From positions 1 to 6,626 of the forward strand of contig SXNB01000109.1 of NCBI GenBank assembly GCA_005777205.1: a DNA stretch of 6,626 bases, read 5' to 3'. A model generated the notes under the pieces. It ran no database searches, had not been told where the DNA came from, and saw nothing but the letters and a program-made list of their open reading frames with translations. This document shows, one piece after another, positions 1 through 5,309 of this stretch. Each line of letters opens with the position of its first letter. Within the stretch, counting starts at the first letter, position 1. Made by a program: the position numbers and the translations under genes. Source of the DNA: Burkholderiales bacterium. GTDB lineage: Bacteria > Pseudomonadota > Gammaproteobacteria > Burkholderiales > SG8-39.

Positions 1-2
1 CG

Positions 3-50
3 CTGTCGCTGTGGATGGCTGCCGCCTAGTCCGGAAGCCGCATCACGGCG
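3..50 (+). other. Upstream in-frame remnant of the methyltransferase, with amber codon at 27-29
   Basis: In the frame of the following gene, bases 3-26 encode LSLWMAAA and bases 30-50 encode SGSRITA, separated by TAG at 27-29. Family members, as I remember them, read roughly SLSLWMA, three or four residues including an aromatic-Pro pair, then SRITAVSNS at this place. Homology therefore runs across the stop without a change in length. The stop sits where the aromatic residue normally is, and the next codon gives Ser instead of Pro. This may be a true nonsense mutation or a local sequence or assembly error. The sequence alone does not decide. Confidence 0.65.
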
Positions 51-659
51 GTGTCCAACTCCGCCTCCCAGCGGGCCTACATCGAGGGCGAGGCGCGCGC
101 GCGCGGCCTTGCCAACCTCACGGTGCGCACCGCCGACATGAACGTGTTCGACACGCCGGTGCGCTTCGACCGTGTCGTGTCGGTGGAGATGTTCGAGCAC
201 ATGCGCAACTGGCGCGCCCTGTTCCACCGCGTGCACGGCTGGCTTCGTCCCGGCGGGCGCTTCTTCCTGCACGTGTTCTGCCACCGCGCGCAGAGCTACG
301 CCTTCAACGACGAGGGCCTGTCGGACTGGATGAGCCGGCATTTCTTCTCCGGCGGCATCATGCCAGCGGACGAACTCGCGCTGCGGTTCCAGGACCGGCT
401 GCGCCTCCTGTACCGCTGGCGCTGGGACGGCACGCACTACGAGCGAACCGCCAACGCCTGGCTGGAGAACCTGGACCGGCGGCGCGACGAGGCGCTGCCC
501 GTGCTTGCGGGCACCTACGGCGCGGACGATGCCCGGCTCTGGCTGCAGCGCTGGCGCCTGTTCTTCATGGCCTGCGCGGGCCTGTTCGGTCACGCCGCCG
601 GACAGGAGTGGTGGGTCAGCCACTACCTGTTCGAACGTCCCGAACGCCCGGCGGATTGA
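51..659 (+). CDS. CFA-like SAM-dependent methyltransferase, 3' part (5' end interrupted)
   Basis: This is the C-terminal part of a class I SAM methyltransferase of the cyclopropane-fatty-acyl-phospholipid synthase superfamily, expected to methylate unsaturated acyl chains or a related lipid. Numbering from the GTG at 51, visible motifs are ADMN (29-32), the VSVEMFEHM strand and loop (43-51), LRPGGRFFLHVF (65-76) and a C-terminal EWWVSHYLFER stretch typical of the family. E49 and H74 align with the bicarbonate-site Glu and His of E. coli Cfa. The reading frame continues to the left edge: residues before the GTG read LSLWMAA, then a TAG at 27-29, then SGSRITA. This is the expected continuation of the SAM-binding motif I region, so the gene started outside the window. 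The GTG at 51 is only the first usable start after the stop. A protein made from it would lack the glycine-rich SAM loop and would probably be inactive. The gene is either broken or carries a sequence error. The family is clear; the exact substrate is unknown. Confidence 0.75.
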   Translation: MSNSASQRAYIEGEARARGLANLTVRTADMNVFDTPVRFDRVVSVEMFEHMRNWRALFHRVHGWLRPGGRFFLHVFCHRAQSYAFNDEGLSDWMSRHFFSGGIMPADELALRFQDRLRLLYRWRWDGTHYERTANAWLENLDRRRDEALPVLAGTYGADDARLWLQRWRLFFMACAGLFGHAAGQEWWVSHYLFERPERPAD

Positions 660-673
660 ACGGCGATCGTCGT

Positions 674-677
674 GGAG
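674..677 (+). promoter_or_regulatory. Ribosome binding site GGAG for the DUF2878 gene
   Basis: GGAG lies 6 bases before the ATG at 684. The alternative in-frame GTG at 672 has no comparable purine-rich site upstream and would itself abut this motif. This favours 684 as the start. Confidence 0.5.
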
Positions 678-683
678 CCCCGG

Positions 684-1193
684 ATGGCTGTGGCGATCAA
701 TTTTTTCCTGTTCCAGGCTGGCTGGCTTGCGTGCGTGCTGGGGGCGGCGCGCGGCTTTCCGTGGCAGGGCGCGCTGGTGGCGCTGCTGATCGCGGCGTTC
801 ATCGTCTTTCGGTCCCGCCATCCGCGCGCTGAACTGGCGCTGGTCGCCGCGGCGGCGGCGGCCGGGTTCGTGTTCGATTCCGCGCTCGCGCTGACGGGCT
901 GGGTGGACTTCGCGGGCGCGGTGCCGGCGCCGCTGCTCTCGCCGGTGTGGATGGTCGCGCTGTGGGCGCTGTTCGCCACCACCCTCAACGTGTCGCTCCG
1001 CTGGTTGCGCGAATGGCCGGCGCTCGGCGTGCTCTTCGGCGCCGTTGGCGGCCCGGTGGCCTACTACGCGGGCGAGCGGCTGGGCGCGCTACAATTCGTC
1101 GACTCCGTGCTGGGCCTGACCGCGGTGGCCGCCGGCTGGGCGATGGCCACGCCGCTGCTGCTCGCATTCGCGCGGCGGCTGGAGGCAAGATGA
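684..1193 (+). CDS. DUF2878 family integral membrane protein
   Basis: This is a 169-residue, very hydrophobic protein with four to five likely membrane helices. It matches DUF2878 as I know it. The N-terminal signature INFFLFQAGWLACVLGAARG (5-23 region) is followed by a helix-loop containing GFVFDSAL (61-68). Next come PVWMVALWALFATTLN (about 87-102) and GPVAYYAGERLGAL (123-136), and the protein ends in a short basic tail. No catalytic motif is recognisable and the family has no established biochemical function. Its members recur beside CFA-family methyltransferase, FAD oxidoreductase and DUF1365 genes, which suggests an inner-membrane role in lipid modification or lipid handling. I chose ATG 684 over GTG 672 because of the GGAG before it and because family members begin close to the NFFLFQ motif. 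A 24-base gap separates it from the preceding gene. Its TGA overlaps the next ATG in an ATGA. Confidence 0.82.
   Translation: MAVAINFFLFQAGWLACVLGAARGFPWQGALVALLIAAFIVFRSRHPRAELALVAAAAAAGFVFDSALALTGWVDFAGAVPAPLLSPVWMVALWALFATTLNVSLRWLREWPALGVLFGAVGGPVAYYAGERLGALQFVDSVLGLTAVAAGWAMATPLLLAFARRLEAR
1181..1185 (+). promoter_or_regulatory. Ribosome binding site GGAGG for the DUF1295 gene
   Basis: A near-consensus GGAGG inside the end of the DUF2878 gene sits 4 bases before the ATG at 1190. It sets the start at the ATGA overlap, not at in-frame starts further upstream within the DUF2878 gene. Confidence 0.6.
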
Positions 1194-1966
1194 GTTTTGT
1201 CCAGGACTGGCTCCCCGGCCTGGCGGCCACGCTGGCGCTGGCGCTCCTCGCGTGGGCGCTCGCCACCGCTCGCAGGAACGCCGGGGTGGTGGACATCTTC
1301 TGGTCGCTGTTCTTCCTCGCTGCGGCCGCGGTCTATGCCGTGGTCGCTGATTCGCTTGCTGGCCGCGCGGTGCTGGTCCTCGCGCTGGTGGCGCTGTGGT
1401 CGTTGCGCCTCGCGGGTTACCTGGCGGCGCGTAACTGGGGCGGGCCCGAGGACCACCGCTACCGCGCCATCCGCGCCCGCAACGAACCGGGCTTCGCCTG
1501 GAAGAGCCTTTACCTGGTGTTCGGGCTGCAGGCGGTGCTCGCCTGGATCATTTCCGCACCACTGGCTGCGGCGGTTCTCTCGGGCCGGCCGGCAGGCCTG
1601 CTCGATGCCGCGGGTGCCGCGCTGGTGGTGTTCGGCCTTGCCTTCGAAGCCCTGGCCGATGCACAGTTGGCGCGCTTCAAGGTGGACCCGCGCAATGCCG
1701 GGCGCGTCATGGACCGTGGCCTGTGGCGCCATACCCGGCACCCGAACTACTTCGGCGAATTCTGCGTCTGGTGGGGCTTTTGGCTGGTGGCCGTGGGCGC
1801 GGGCGGCTGGTGGACGGTGTTTTCGCCGCTCCTGATGAGCGTGCTGCTGCTGCGCGTCTCGGGTGTGGCGCTGCTGGAGAAGGACATCGGGCAGCGCCGG
1901 CCGGAGTACGCGAACTACATACTGCGCACCAACGCGTTTTTCCCGGGGCCGAGGCGCGGGAGATGA
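1190..1966 (+). CDS. DUF1295 / steroid 5-alpha-reductase-like membrane protein
   Basis: This is a 258-residue polytopic membrane protein, a normal length for DUF1295. That family is related to 3-oxo-5-alpha-steroid 4-dehydrogenases and isoprenylcysteine methyltransferases. Signatures in order are GVVDIFWSLFF (32-42), SLRLAGYLAARNWG (71-84), FEALADAQLARFK (152-164), the conserved GLWRHTRHPNYFGE (177-190) and the C-terminal LLEKDIGQRRPEYANYI (228-244) followed by RTNAFFP. In steroid-reductase relatives, the HPNY/E region near the C-terminus takes part in nucleotide-cofactor binding. By analogy the protein may reduce a C=C bond in a lipid with NADPH, but the substrate is not known for this family. 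The start at 1190 is supported by GGAGG and by the ATGA overlap with the gene before it. Its own stop overlaps the lipocalin start in the same way. Family assignment is secure and function is inferred. Confidence 0.9.
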   Translation: MSFVQDWLPGLAATLALALLAWALATARRNAGVVDIFWSLFFLAAAAVYAVVADSLAGRAVLVLALVALWSLRLAGYLAARNWGGPEDHRYRAIRARNEPGFAWKSLYLVFGLQAVLAWIISAPLAAAVLSGRPAGLLDAAGAALVVFGLAFEALADAQLARFKVDPRNAGRVMDRGLWRHTRHPNYFGEFCVWWGFWLVAVGAGGWWTVFSPLLMSVLLLRVSGVALLEKDIGQRRPEYANYILRTNAFFPGPRRGR

Positions 1967-2481
1967 GGTACGCCGCGATCGTGAGCCTTCTGCTCGCCGG
2001 CTGCTCCAGCCCGGCGCTGCCGCCGCTCGCGCTGGTGCCCAAGGTGGATCTGGCGCGTTTCATGGGCGACTGGTACGTCATCGCCAGCATCCCGACCTTC
2101 ATTGAGACCGGCGCCCACAACGCCATCGAGTCCTACCGGCTGGACGCCGACGGCACCATCGCCACCACCTTCACATTCCGCGAAGGCGGCTTCGAGGGCG
2201 AGCTCAAGCGCTACACGCCGCGCGGCTTTATCGTGGAGGGCACCGGGAACGCCGTGTGGGGTATGCGCTTCGTCTGGCCGATCAAGGCGGACTACCGGAT
2301 CGCCTGGCTGTCGCCGGACTACGGGCAGGTGGTGATCGGGCGCGAGAAGCGCGACTACGTCTGGATCATGGCCCGCCAGCCGCGGATCCCCGAAGCGGAT
2401 TACCAGCGCCTGCTCGGATTCCTGCGCGAGCAGGGCTACGACACAGCACGGCTGCGCAAGGTGCCGCAGCAATGGCCATGA
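1963..2481 (+). CDS. Lipocalin family lipoprotein (Blc-like)
   Basis: This is a 172-residue bacterial lipocalin, predicted to be anchored in the outer membrane and to bind or carry fatty acids, lysophospholipids or similar ligands. A short signal peptide ends in the lipobox LAGC, with Cys14 as the likely lipidated residue. Ser15 and Ser16 follow, with no Asp at +2, so outer-membrane sorting is expected. The lipocalin G-x-W motif appears as FMGDWYVIASIP (33-44), followed by NAIESYRLDADG (53-64) and the Blc-type closing strands with GREKRDYVWIMARQP (126-140). The C-terminal helix region is EADYQRLLGFLREQGYD (144-160). The signal peptide is short, with only one Arg in its n-region, but the lipobox is clear. 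The start ATG 1963 overlaps the previous stop, with GAGG at 1951-1954 eight bases upstream. E. coli Blc is linked to membrane stress and lysophospholipid binding. Here its place among lipid-modifying enzymes suggests it handles their product or its breakdown products. Confidence 0.9.
   Translation: MRYAAIVSLLLAGCSSPALPPLALVPKVDLARFMGDWYVIASIPTFIETGAHNAIESYRLDADGTIATTFTFREGGFEGELKRYTPRGFIVEGTGNAVWGMRFVWPIKADYRIAWLSPDYGQVVIGREKRDYVWIMARQPRIPEADYQRLLGFLREQGYDTARLRKVPQQWP
2458..2461 (+). promoter_or_regulatory. Probable ribosome binding site AAGG for the desaturase gene
   Basis: AAGG lies 10 bases before the ATG at 2472 and 16 before the ATG at 2478. The spacing favours 2472. The second ATG would instead give the 4-base ATGA overlap used elsewhere in the operon, so the choice (288 or 286 residues) remains open. 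Confidence 0.4.
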
Positions 2482-3338
2482 AGCGCACACTCGACACGCT
2501 GCGCTGCTGGTTCGACAGCGAAGCTGCGCCGGCGGGATCGGATGTCCTGCGCGTGCTGCCCTTCATCGCTATCCACGCCGGCTGCCTCGGAGTGCTATGG
2601 GTCGGCGCGAGCGTGGAACTGGCGGCGCTTGCCGCAGCCCTGTTCGGCCTGCGCATGTTCGCGGTGACCGCGTTCTACCACCGCTATTTCTCGCACCGCG
2701 CCTTTCGCACTTCGCGCGCCATGCAGTTCGTGTTCGCGCTGCTGGGCGCCTCCGCCGTGCAGCGCGGCCCCCTGTGGTGGGCCTCACACCACCGCCACCA
2801 CCATGCCAACGCCGACCGTCCGGCGGACGCGCACTCCGCGCTCCAGCACGGCTTCGCCTGGAGCCATGCCGGCTGGTTCCTGTCGCGGAAAAACTTCGCC
2901 ACGCGCCACGAGCTGGTGGCGGACCTCGCCCGCTTCCCGGAGCTTCGCTTCCTGGATCGCTACGACGCGCTGGTGCCGGCGCTGCTCGCGGCGGGTCTCT
3001 ACGCCGCGGGCGGTGTGGAATACCTCGTCTGGGGCTTCTGCGTTTCCACCGTGGCGCTGTGGCACGCGACCTTCACCATCAACTCCCTTGCGCACGGCTT
3101 CGGCCGCCGGCGCTACGCGACGCGTGACGATTCGCGCAACAACCTGTGGCTCGCGCTGCTCACCTTCGGCGAGGGCTGGCACAACAACCACCACCACTAT
3201 CCGGGCGCAGCCCGGCAGGGCTTCTACTGGTGGGAGGTGGACCTGAGCTGGTACGGCCTGAAGCTGTTGGCGGCGCTGGGTCTGGTGCGCGAGCTGCGCA
3301 CGGTGCCGGCGGCGGTGCGCGAAGCGAGGAAGGTATGA
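2472..3338 (+). CDS. Membrane di-iron fatty acid (acyl-CoA / acyl-lipid) desaturase
   Basis: This 288-residue integral membrane desaturase is of the delta-9 type and is expected to insert a cis double bond in a saturated acyl chain using O2 and an electron donor. All three histidine boxes that bind the two irons are intact: HRYFSH (70-75), HHRHH (106-110) and HNNHH (237-241). The additional conserved NSLAH (204-208) supplies another metal-ligand histidine. Hydrophobic segments at about 29-60, 83-103, 167-183 and 183-203 fit the usual four-helix layout. The W-x-D-x-S-W-Y-G-L-K region (254-264) near the C-terminus is also typical. The length is near that of short bacterial homologues, and no fused cytochrome b5 or ferredoxin domain is present, so the electron donor must come from elsewhere. 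The start is at ATG 2472 or 2478, overlapping the lipocalin end. Its stop overlaps the next ATG. In this operon it probably supplies the unsaturated acyl chains that CFA-family methyltransferases need. Confidence 0.93.
   Translation: MAMKRTLDTLRCWFDSEAAPAGSDVLRVLPFIAIHAGCLGVLWVGASVELAALAAALFGLRMFAVTAFYHRYFSHRAFRTSRAMQFVFALLGASAVQRGPLWWASHHRHHHANADRPADAHSALQHGFAWSHAGWFLSRKNFATRHELVADLARFPELRFLDRYDALVPALLAAGLYAAGGVEYLVWGFCVSTVALWHATFTINSLAHGFGRRRYATRDDSRNNLWLALLTFGEGWHNNHHHYPGAARQGFYWWEVDLSWYGLKLLAALGLVRELRTVPAAVREARKV
3326..3329 (+). promoter_or_regulatory. Ribosome binding site GAGG for the FAD oxidoreductase gene
   Basis: GAGG, followed by AAGG at 3330-3333, lies 5 bases before the ATG at 3335. 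It supports that start over in-frame codons further upstream, which would lie inside the desaturase gene. Confidence 0.6.
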
Positions 3339-4612
3339 GAATCGCGATCATCGGCTCGGGCATTGCCGGCAATGTCGCTGCGCACCACCTGCACCGCGAG
3401 CACGACATCACGGTGTACGAGGCCGGCAGCCATGCGGGGGGCCACACGCACACGCACGAGGTGGAGCAGGGCGGTCGGTCGTACGCCGTGGACACCGGCT
3501 TCATCGTGTTCAACGACTGGACCTACCCCAACTTCATCGCGCTGCTGGACGAGCTGGGCGTGGGTTGGCAGGCGAGCCGCATGAGCTTCTCGGTGCGGGA
3601 CGAGGCGAGCGGCCTGGAGTACAGCGGCACGACGCTCAATACTCTGTTCGCGCAGCGCATGAACCTGCTGCGGCCCTCGTTCCTAGGCATGGTGCGCGAC
3701 ATCCTGCGCTTCAGCCGCGAGGCGCCAGTGCTCCTCGGACAGCTGGGCGGCGAGCTACCGCTGGGCGAGGTGTTGGAGCGCGGCGGATATGGCCGCGCCT
3801 TTGTCAGGCGCTACATTGTCCCGATGGGCGCGGCGATCTGGTCCACGAGCCCGGAGGCCATGCTGCGCTTCCCGGCGCGTTTCTTCATCCGCTTCCTGCA
3901 CAACCACGGCATGCTGTCGGTGAACGAGCGGCCGGTGTGGCGCGTCATCCGCGGCGGTTCCACACGCTATGTGGAGAAGCTGGTGGCGCCGTTTCGGGAC
4001 CGAATTCGCCTGCGCGCGCCGGTGGAGTGGATCCGCCGCCTGCCGGGACAGGTGATCGTGAAGACGCGCGATGGCGTGGCGGAACGATTCGACGCCGTGT
4101 TCGTCGCTTGCCACAGCGACCAGGCCCTGCGCCTGCTCGCGGACCCGGCCCAGTCCGAGCGTGAAGTCCTGGGCACCATTCCCTACCAGGAGAACGAGGC
4201 GGTGCTGCACACCGACTCCCGCCTACTGCCGCGCAAGCGTCTGGCGTGGGCAGCTTGGAACTACCACGTGCTGCCTGAAGCGCGCGAGCGCGTCGCCCTC
4301 ACCTACAACATGAACATCCTGCAGGGGCTGGAGGCGCCCGAGCCGTTCCTGGTGACGCTGAACCGCAGCGACGCCGTGGATCCGGCGAAGGTACTCCGGC
4401 GCATCACCTACCACCATCCGCTGTTCACCCCGGCCGGCGTCGCGGCGCAGGCGCGGCAGGCGGAACTGAACCGCGGGCGGCGGACGTACTACTGCGGCGC
4501 CTACTGGCGCAACGGCTTTCACGAGGACGGCGTGGTGAGCGCGCTCGCGGCGCTGGCGCATTTCAGGGAGGACATCGGTCATGCACAGCGCCCTGTACAC
4601 CGGGTCGCTTAG
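3335..4612 (+). CDS. FAD-dependent oxidoreductase (amine oxidase / phytoene-desaturase-like fold)
   Basis: This is a 425-residue flavoprotein of the NAD(P)-binding amine-oxidase superfamily, a usual length for the type found next to DUF1365 and CFA-family genes. The N-terminal beta-alpha-beta FAD site starts at the first residues, with GSGIAG (7-12) and the ribose-binding Glu in VYEAG (E29). GGHTHT (35-40) and AVDTGFIVFN (51-60) follow; these are characteristic of the subfamily. The C-terminal FAD-contact region reads GAYWRNGFHEDG (388-399). No signal peptide is present. Related flavoproteins beside lipid methyltransferases have been implicated in reducing or desaturating methylated acyl chains, as in 10-methyl-stearate and furan fatty acid synthesis. 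A role on the methyltransferase's lipid product is therefore a reasonable inference, not a demonstrated function. The start overlaps the desaturase stop (ATGA). Its last 32 bases overlap the DUF1365 gene. Family is secure; substrate is unknown. Confidence 0.93.
   Translation: MRIAIIGSGIAGNVAAHHLHREHDITVYEAGSHAGGHTHTHEVEQGGRSYAVDTGFIVFNDWTYPNFIALLDELGVGWQASRMSFSVRDEASGLEYSGTTLNTLFAQRMNLLRPSFLGMVRDILRFSREAPVLLGQLGGELPLGEVLERGGYGRAFVRRYIVPMGAAIWSTSPEAMLRFPARFFIRFLHNHGMLSVNERPVWRVIRGGSTRYVEKLVAPFRDRIRLRAPVEWIRRLPGQVIVKTRDGVAERFDAVFVACHSDQALRLLADPAQSEREVLGTIPYQENEAVLHTDSRLLPRKRLAWAAWNYHVLPEARERVALTYNMNILQGLEAPEPFLVTLNRSDAVDPAKVLRRITYHHPLFTPAGVAAQARQAELNRGRRTYYCGAYWRNGFHEDGVVSALAALAHFREDIGHAQRPVHRVA
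4565..4571 (+). promoter_or_regulatory. Ribosome binding site AGGGAGG for the DUF1365 gene, inside the preceding gene
   Basis: A strong purine-rich AGGGAGG lies 9 bases before the ATG at 4581 and within the coding sequence of the FAD oxidoreductase. It supports an internal start and so a true 32-base gene overlap. Confidence 0.65.
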
Positions 4613-5309
4613 GCACCGGCGCTTCGCGCCGCGCCCGCTTGAGTTCCGCTACCACTTGTTCATGGCCTGGCTGGATCTGGCTGAACTGGACGAGGTGTTC
4701 CGCGATCGCTGGTTTTGGTCCGTGCGCCGGCCCGCGCTGGCTTGGTTCCGCCGCGGGGATTACCTCGGTGATTCCGCATTGCCCCTGGACCAGGCCGTCC
4801 GCGACCTTGTTGCACGCGAAACCGGCGTCCGACCCGCCGGCCCGATCCGCCTGCTCACCCACCTGCGCATGTTCGGCCACTGTTTCAACCCGGTGAGCTT
4901 CTACTACTGCTATGACGCGGCGGGCGGGAAAGTCGAGACGATCGTCGCCGAGATTACCAACACGCCCTGGAACGAGCGCCATGCCTACGTGCTGCCGGCT
5001 CACGGCGGGGAGCTGCGCTTCCGCTTCGGCAAGGCCTTCCACGTCTCGCCCTTCATGCCCATGGCGCTGCAGTACGACTGGCGTTTCGGCGAACCCGGCG
5101 CGCGCCTGGCGGTGCACATGCGCAACCTCGAAGGCAATGCCAAGGTGTTCGACGCCACGCTGGACCTGGAGCGGCGCGAGATCGGCGCCGCCACGCTCGC
5201 CGGGGCGCTCGCGCGCTTCCCGCTGATAACGCTGCAGGTCGTGGCGGCGATCTACTGGCAGGCTTTCCGGCTTTGGACCCGACGCACGCCCTTCTACGCC
5301 CACCCATGA
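4581..5309 (+). CDS. DUF1365 domain-containing protein
   Basis: This is a 242-residue protein covering the whole DUF1365 domain. Family signatures in order are LYTGSLRHRRFAPRP (5-19) with YHLFMAWLDLAEL (24-36), FRRGDYLGD (56-64), the highly conserved FGHCFNPVSFYYCYD (98-112), EITNTPWNERHAYVL (124-138) and KAFHVSPFMPM (151-161). A hydrophobic C-terminal stretch ITLQVVAAIYWQAFRLW (216-232) may contact the membrane. The biochemical role of DUF1365 is not established. It almost always sits between a flavoprotein and a CFA-family methyltransferase, as here, so it is best viewed as an accessory or catalytic partner in acyl-lipid modification. The ATG at 4581 is chosen because the family N-terminus begins directly there and AGGGAGG precedes it, even though this overlaps the upstream gene by 32 bases in another frame. 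Its stop overlaps the next start (ATGA). Confidence 0.93.
   Translation: MHSALYTGSLRHRRFAPRPLEFRYHLFMAWLDLAELDEVFRDRWFWSVRRPALAWFRRGDYLGDSALPLDQAVRDLVARETGVRPAGPIRLLTHLRMFGHCFNPVSFYYCYDAAGGKVETIVAEITNTPWNERHAYVLPAHGGELRFRFGKAFHVSPFMPMALQYDWRFGEPGARLAVHMRNLEGNAKVFDATLDLERREIGAATLAGALARFPLITLQVVAAIYWQAFRLWTRRTPFYAHP

Noticed and set aside
100..112. Alternating GC run (possible Z-DNA or slippage tract)
   Set aside because: It is short and falls within Ala/Arg codons of a high-GC gene, which is ordinary for this base composition.
660..683. Possible promoter or terminator in the only gap between genes
   Set aside because: The 24 bases contain no convincing -35/-10 pair and no hairpin with a T run. 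They hold only the ribosome binding site for the next gene.
947..1189. Upstream in-frame extension of the DUF1295 gene into DUF2878
   Set aside because: The extension is Arg/Ala-rich and unlike the family. The ATG at 1190 has a good GGAGG site and family members begin there.
1064..2490. Minus-strand open frames of about 190-225 codons opposite the DUF1295 and lipocalin genes
   Set aside because: No recognisable family motif, compositions typical of antisense shadow frames, and complete overlap with confident + strand genes.
2770..2815. CAC/CCA-rich repeat-like tract
   Set aside because: It encodes the second histidine box of the desaturase (HHRHHHAN), so the repetition is explained by the protein.
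3146..3334. Upstream in-frame extension of the FAD oxidoreductase
   Set aside because: The Rossmann FAD motif starts immediately after the ATG at 3335, so an N-terminal extension is not expected, and the extension lies wholly inside the desaturase gene.
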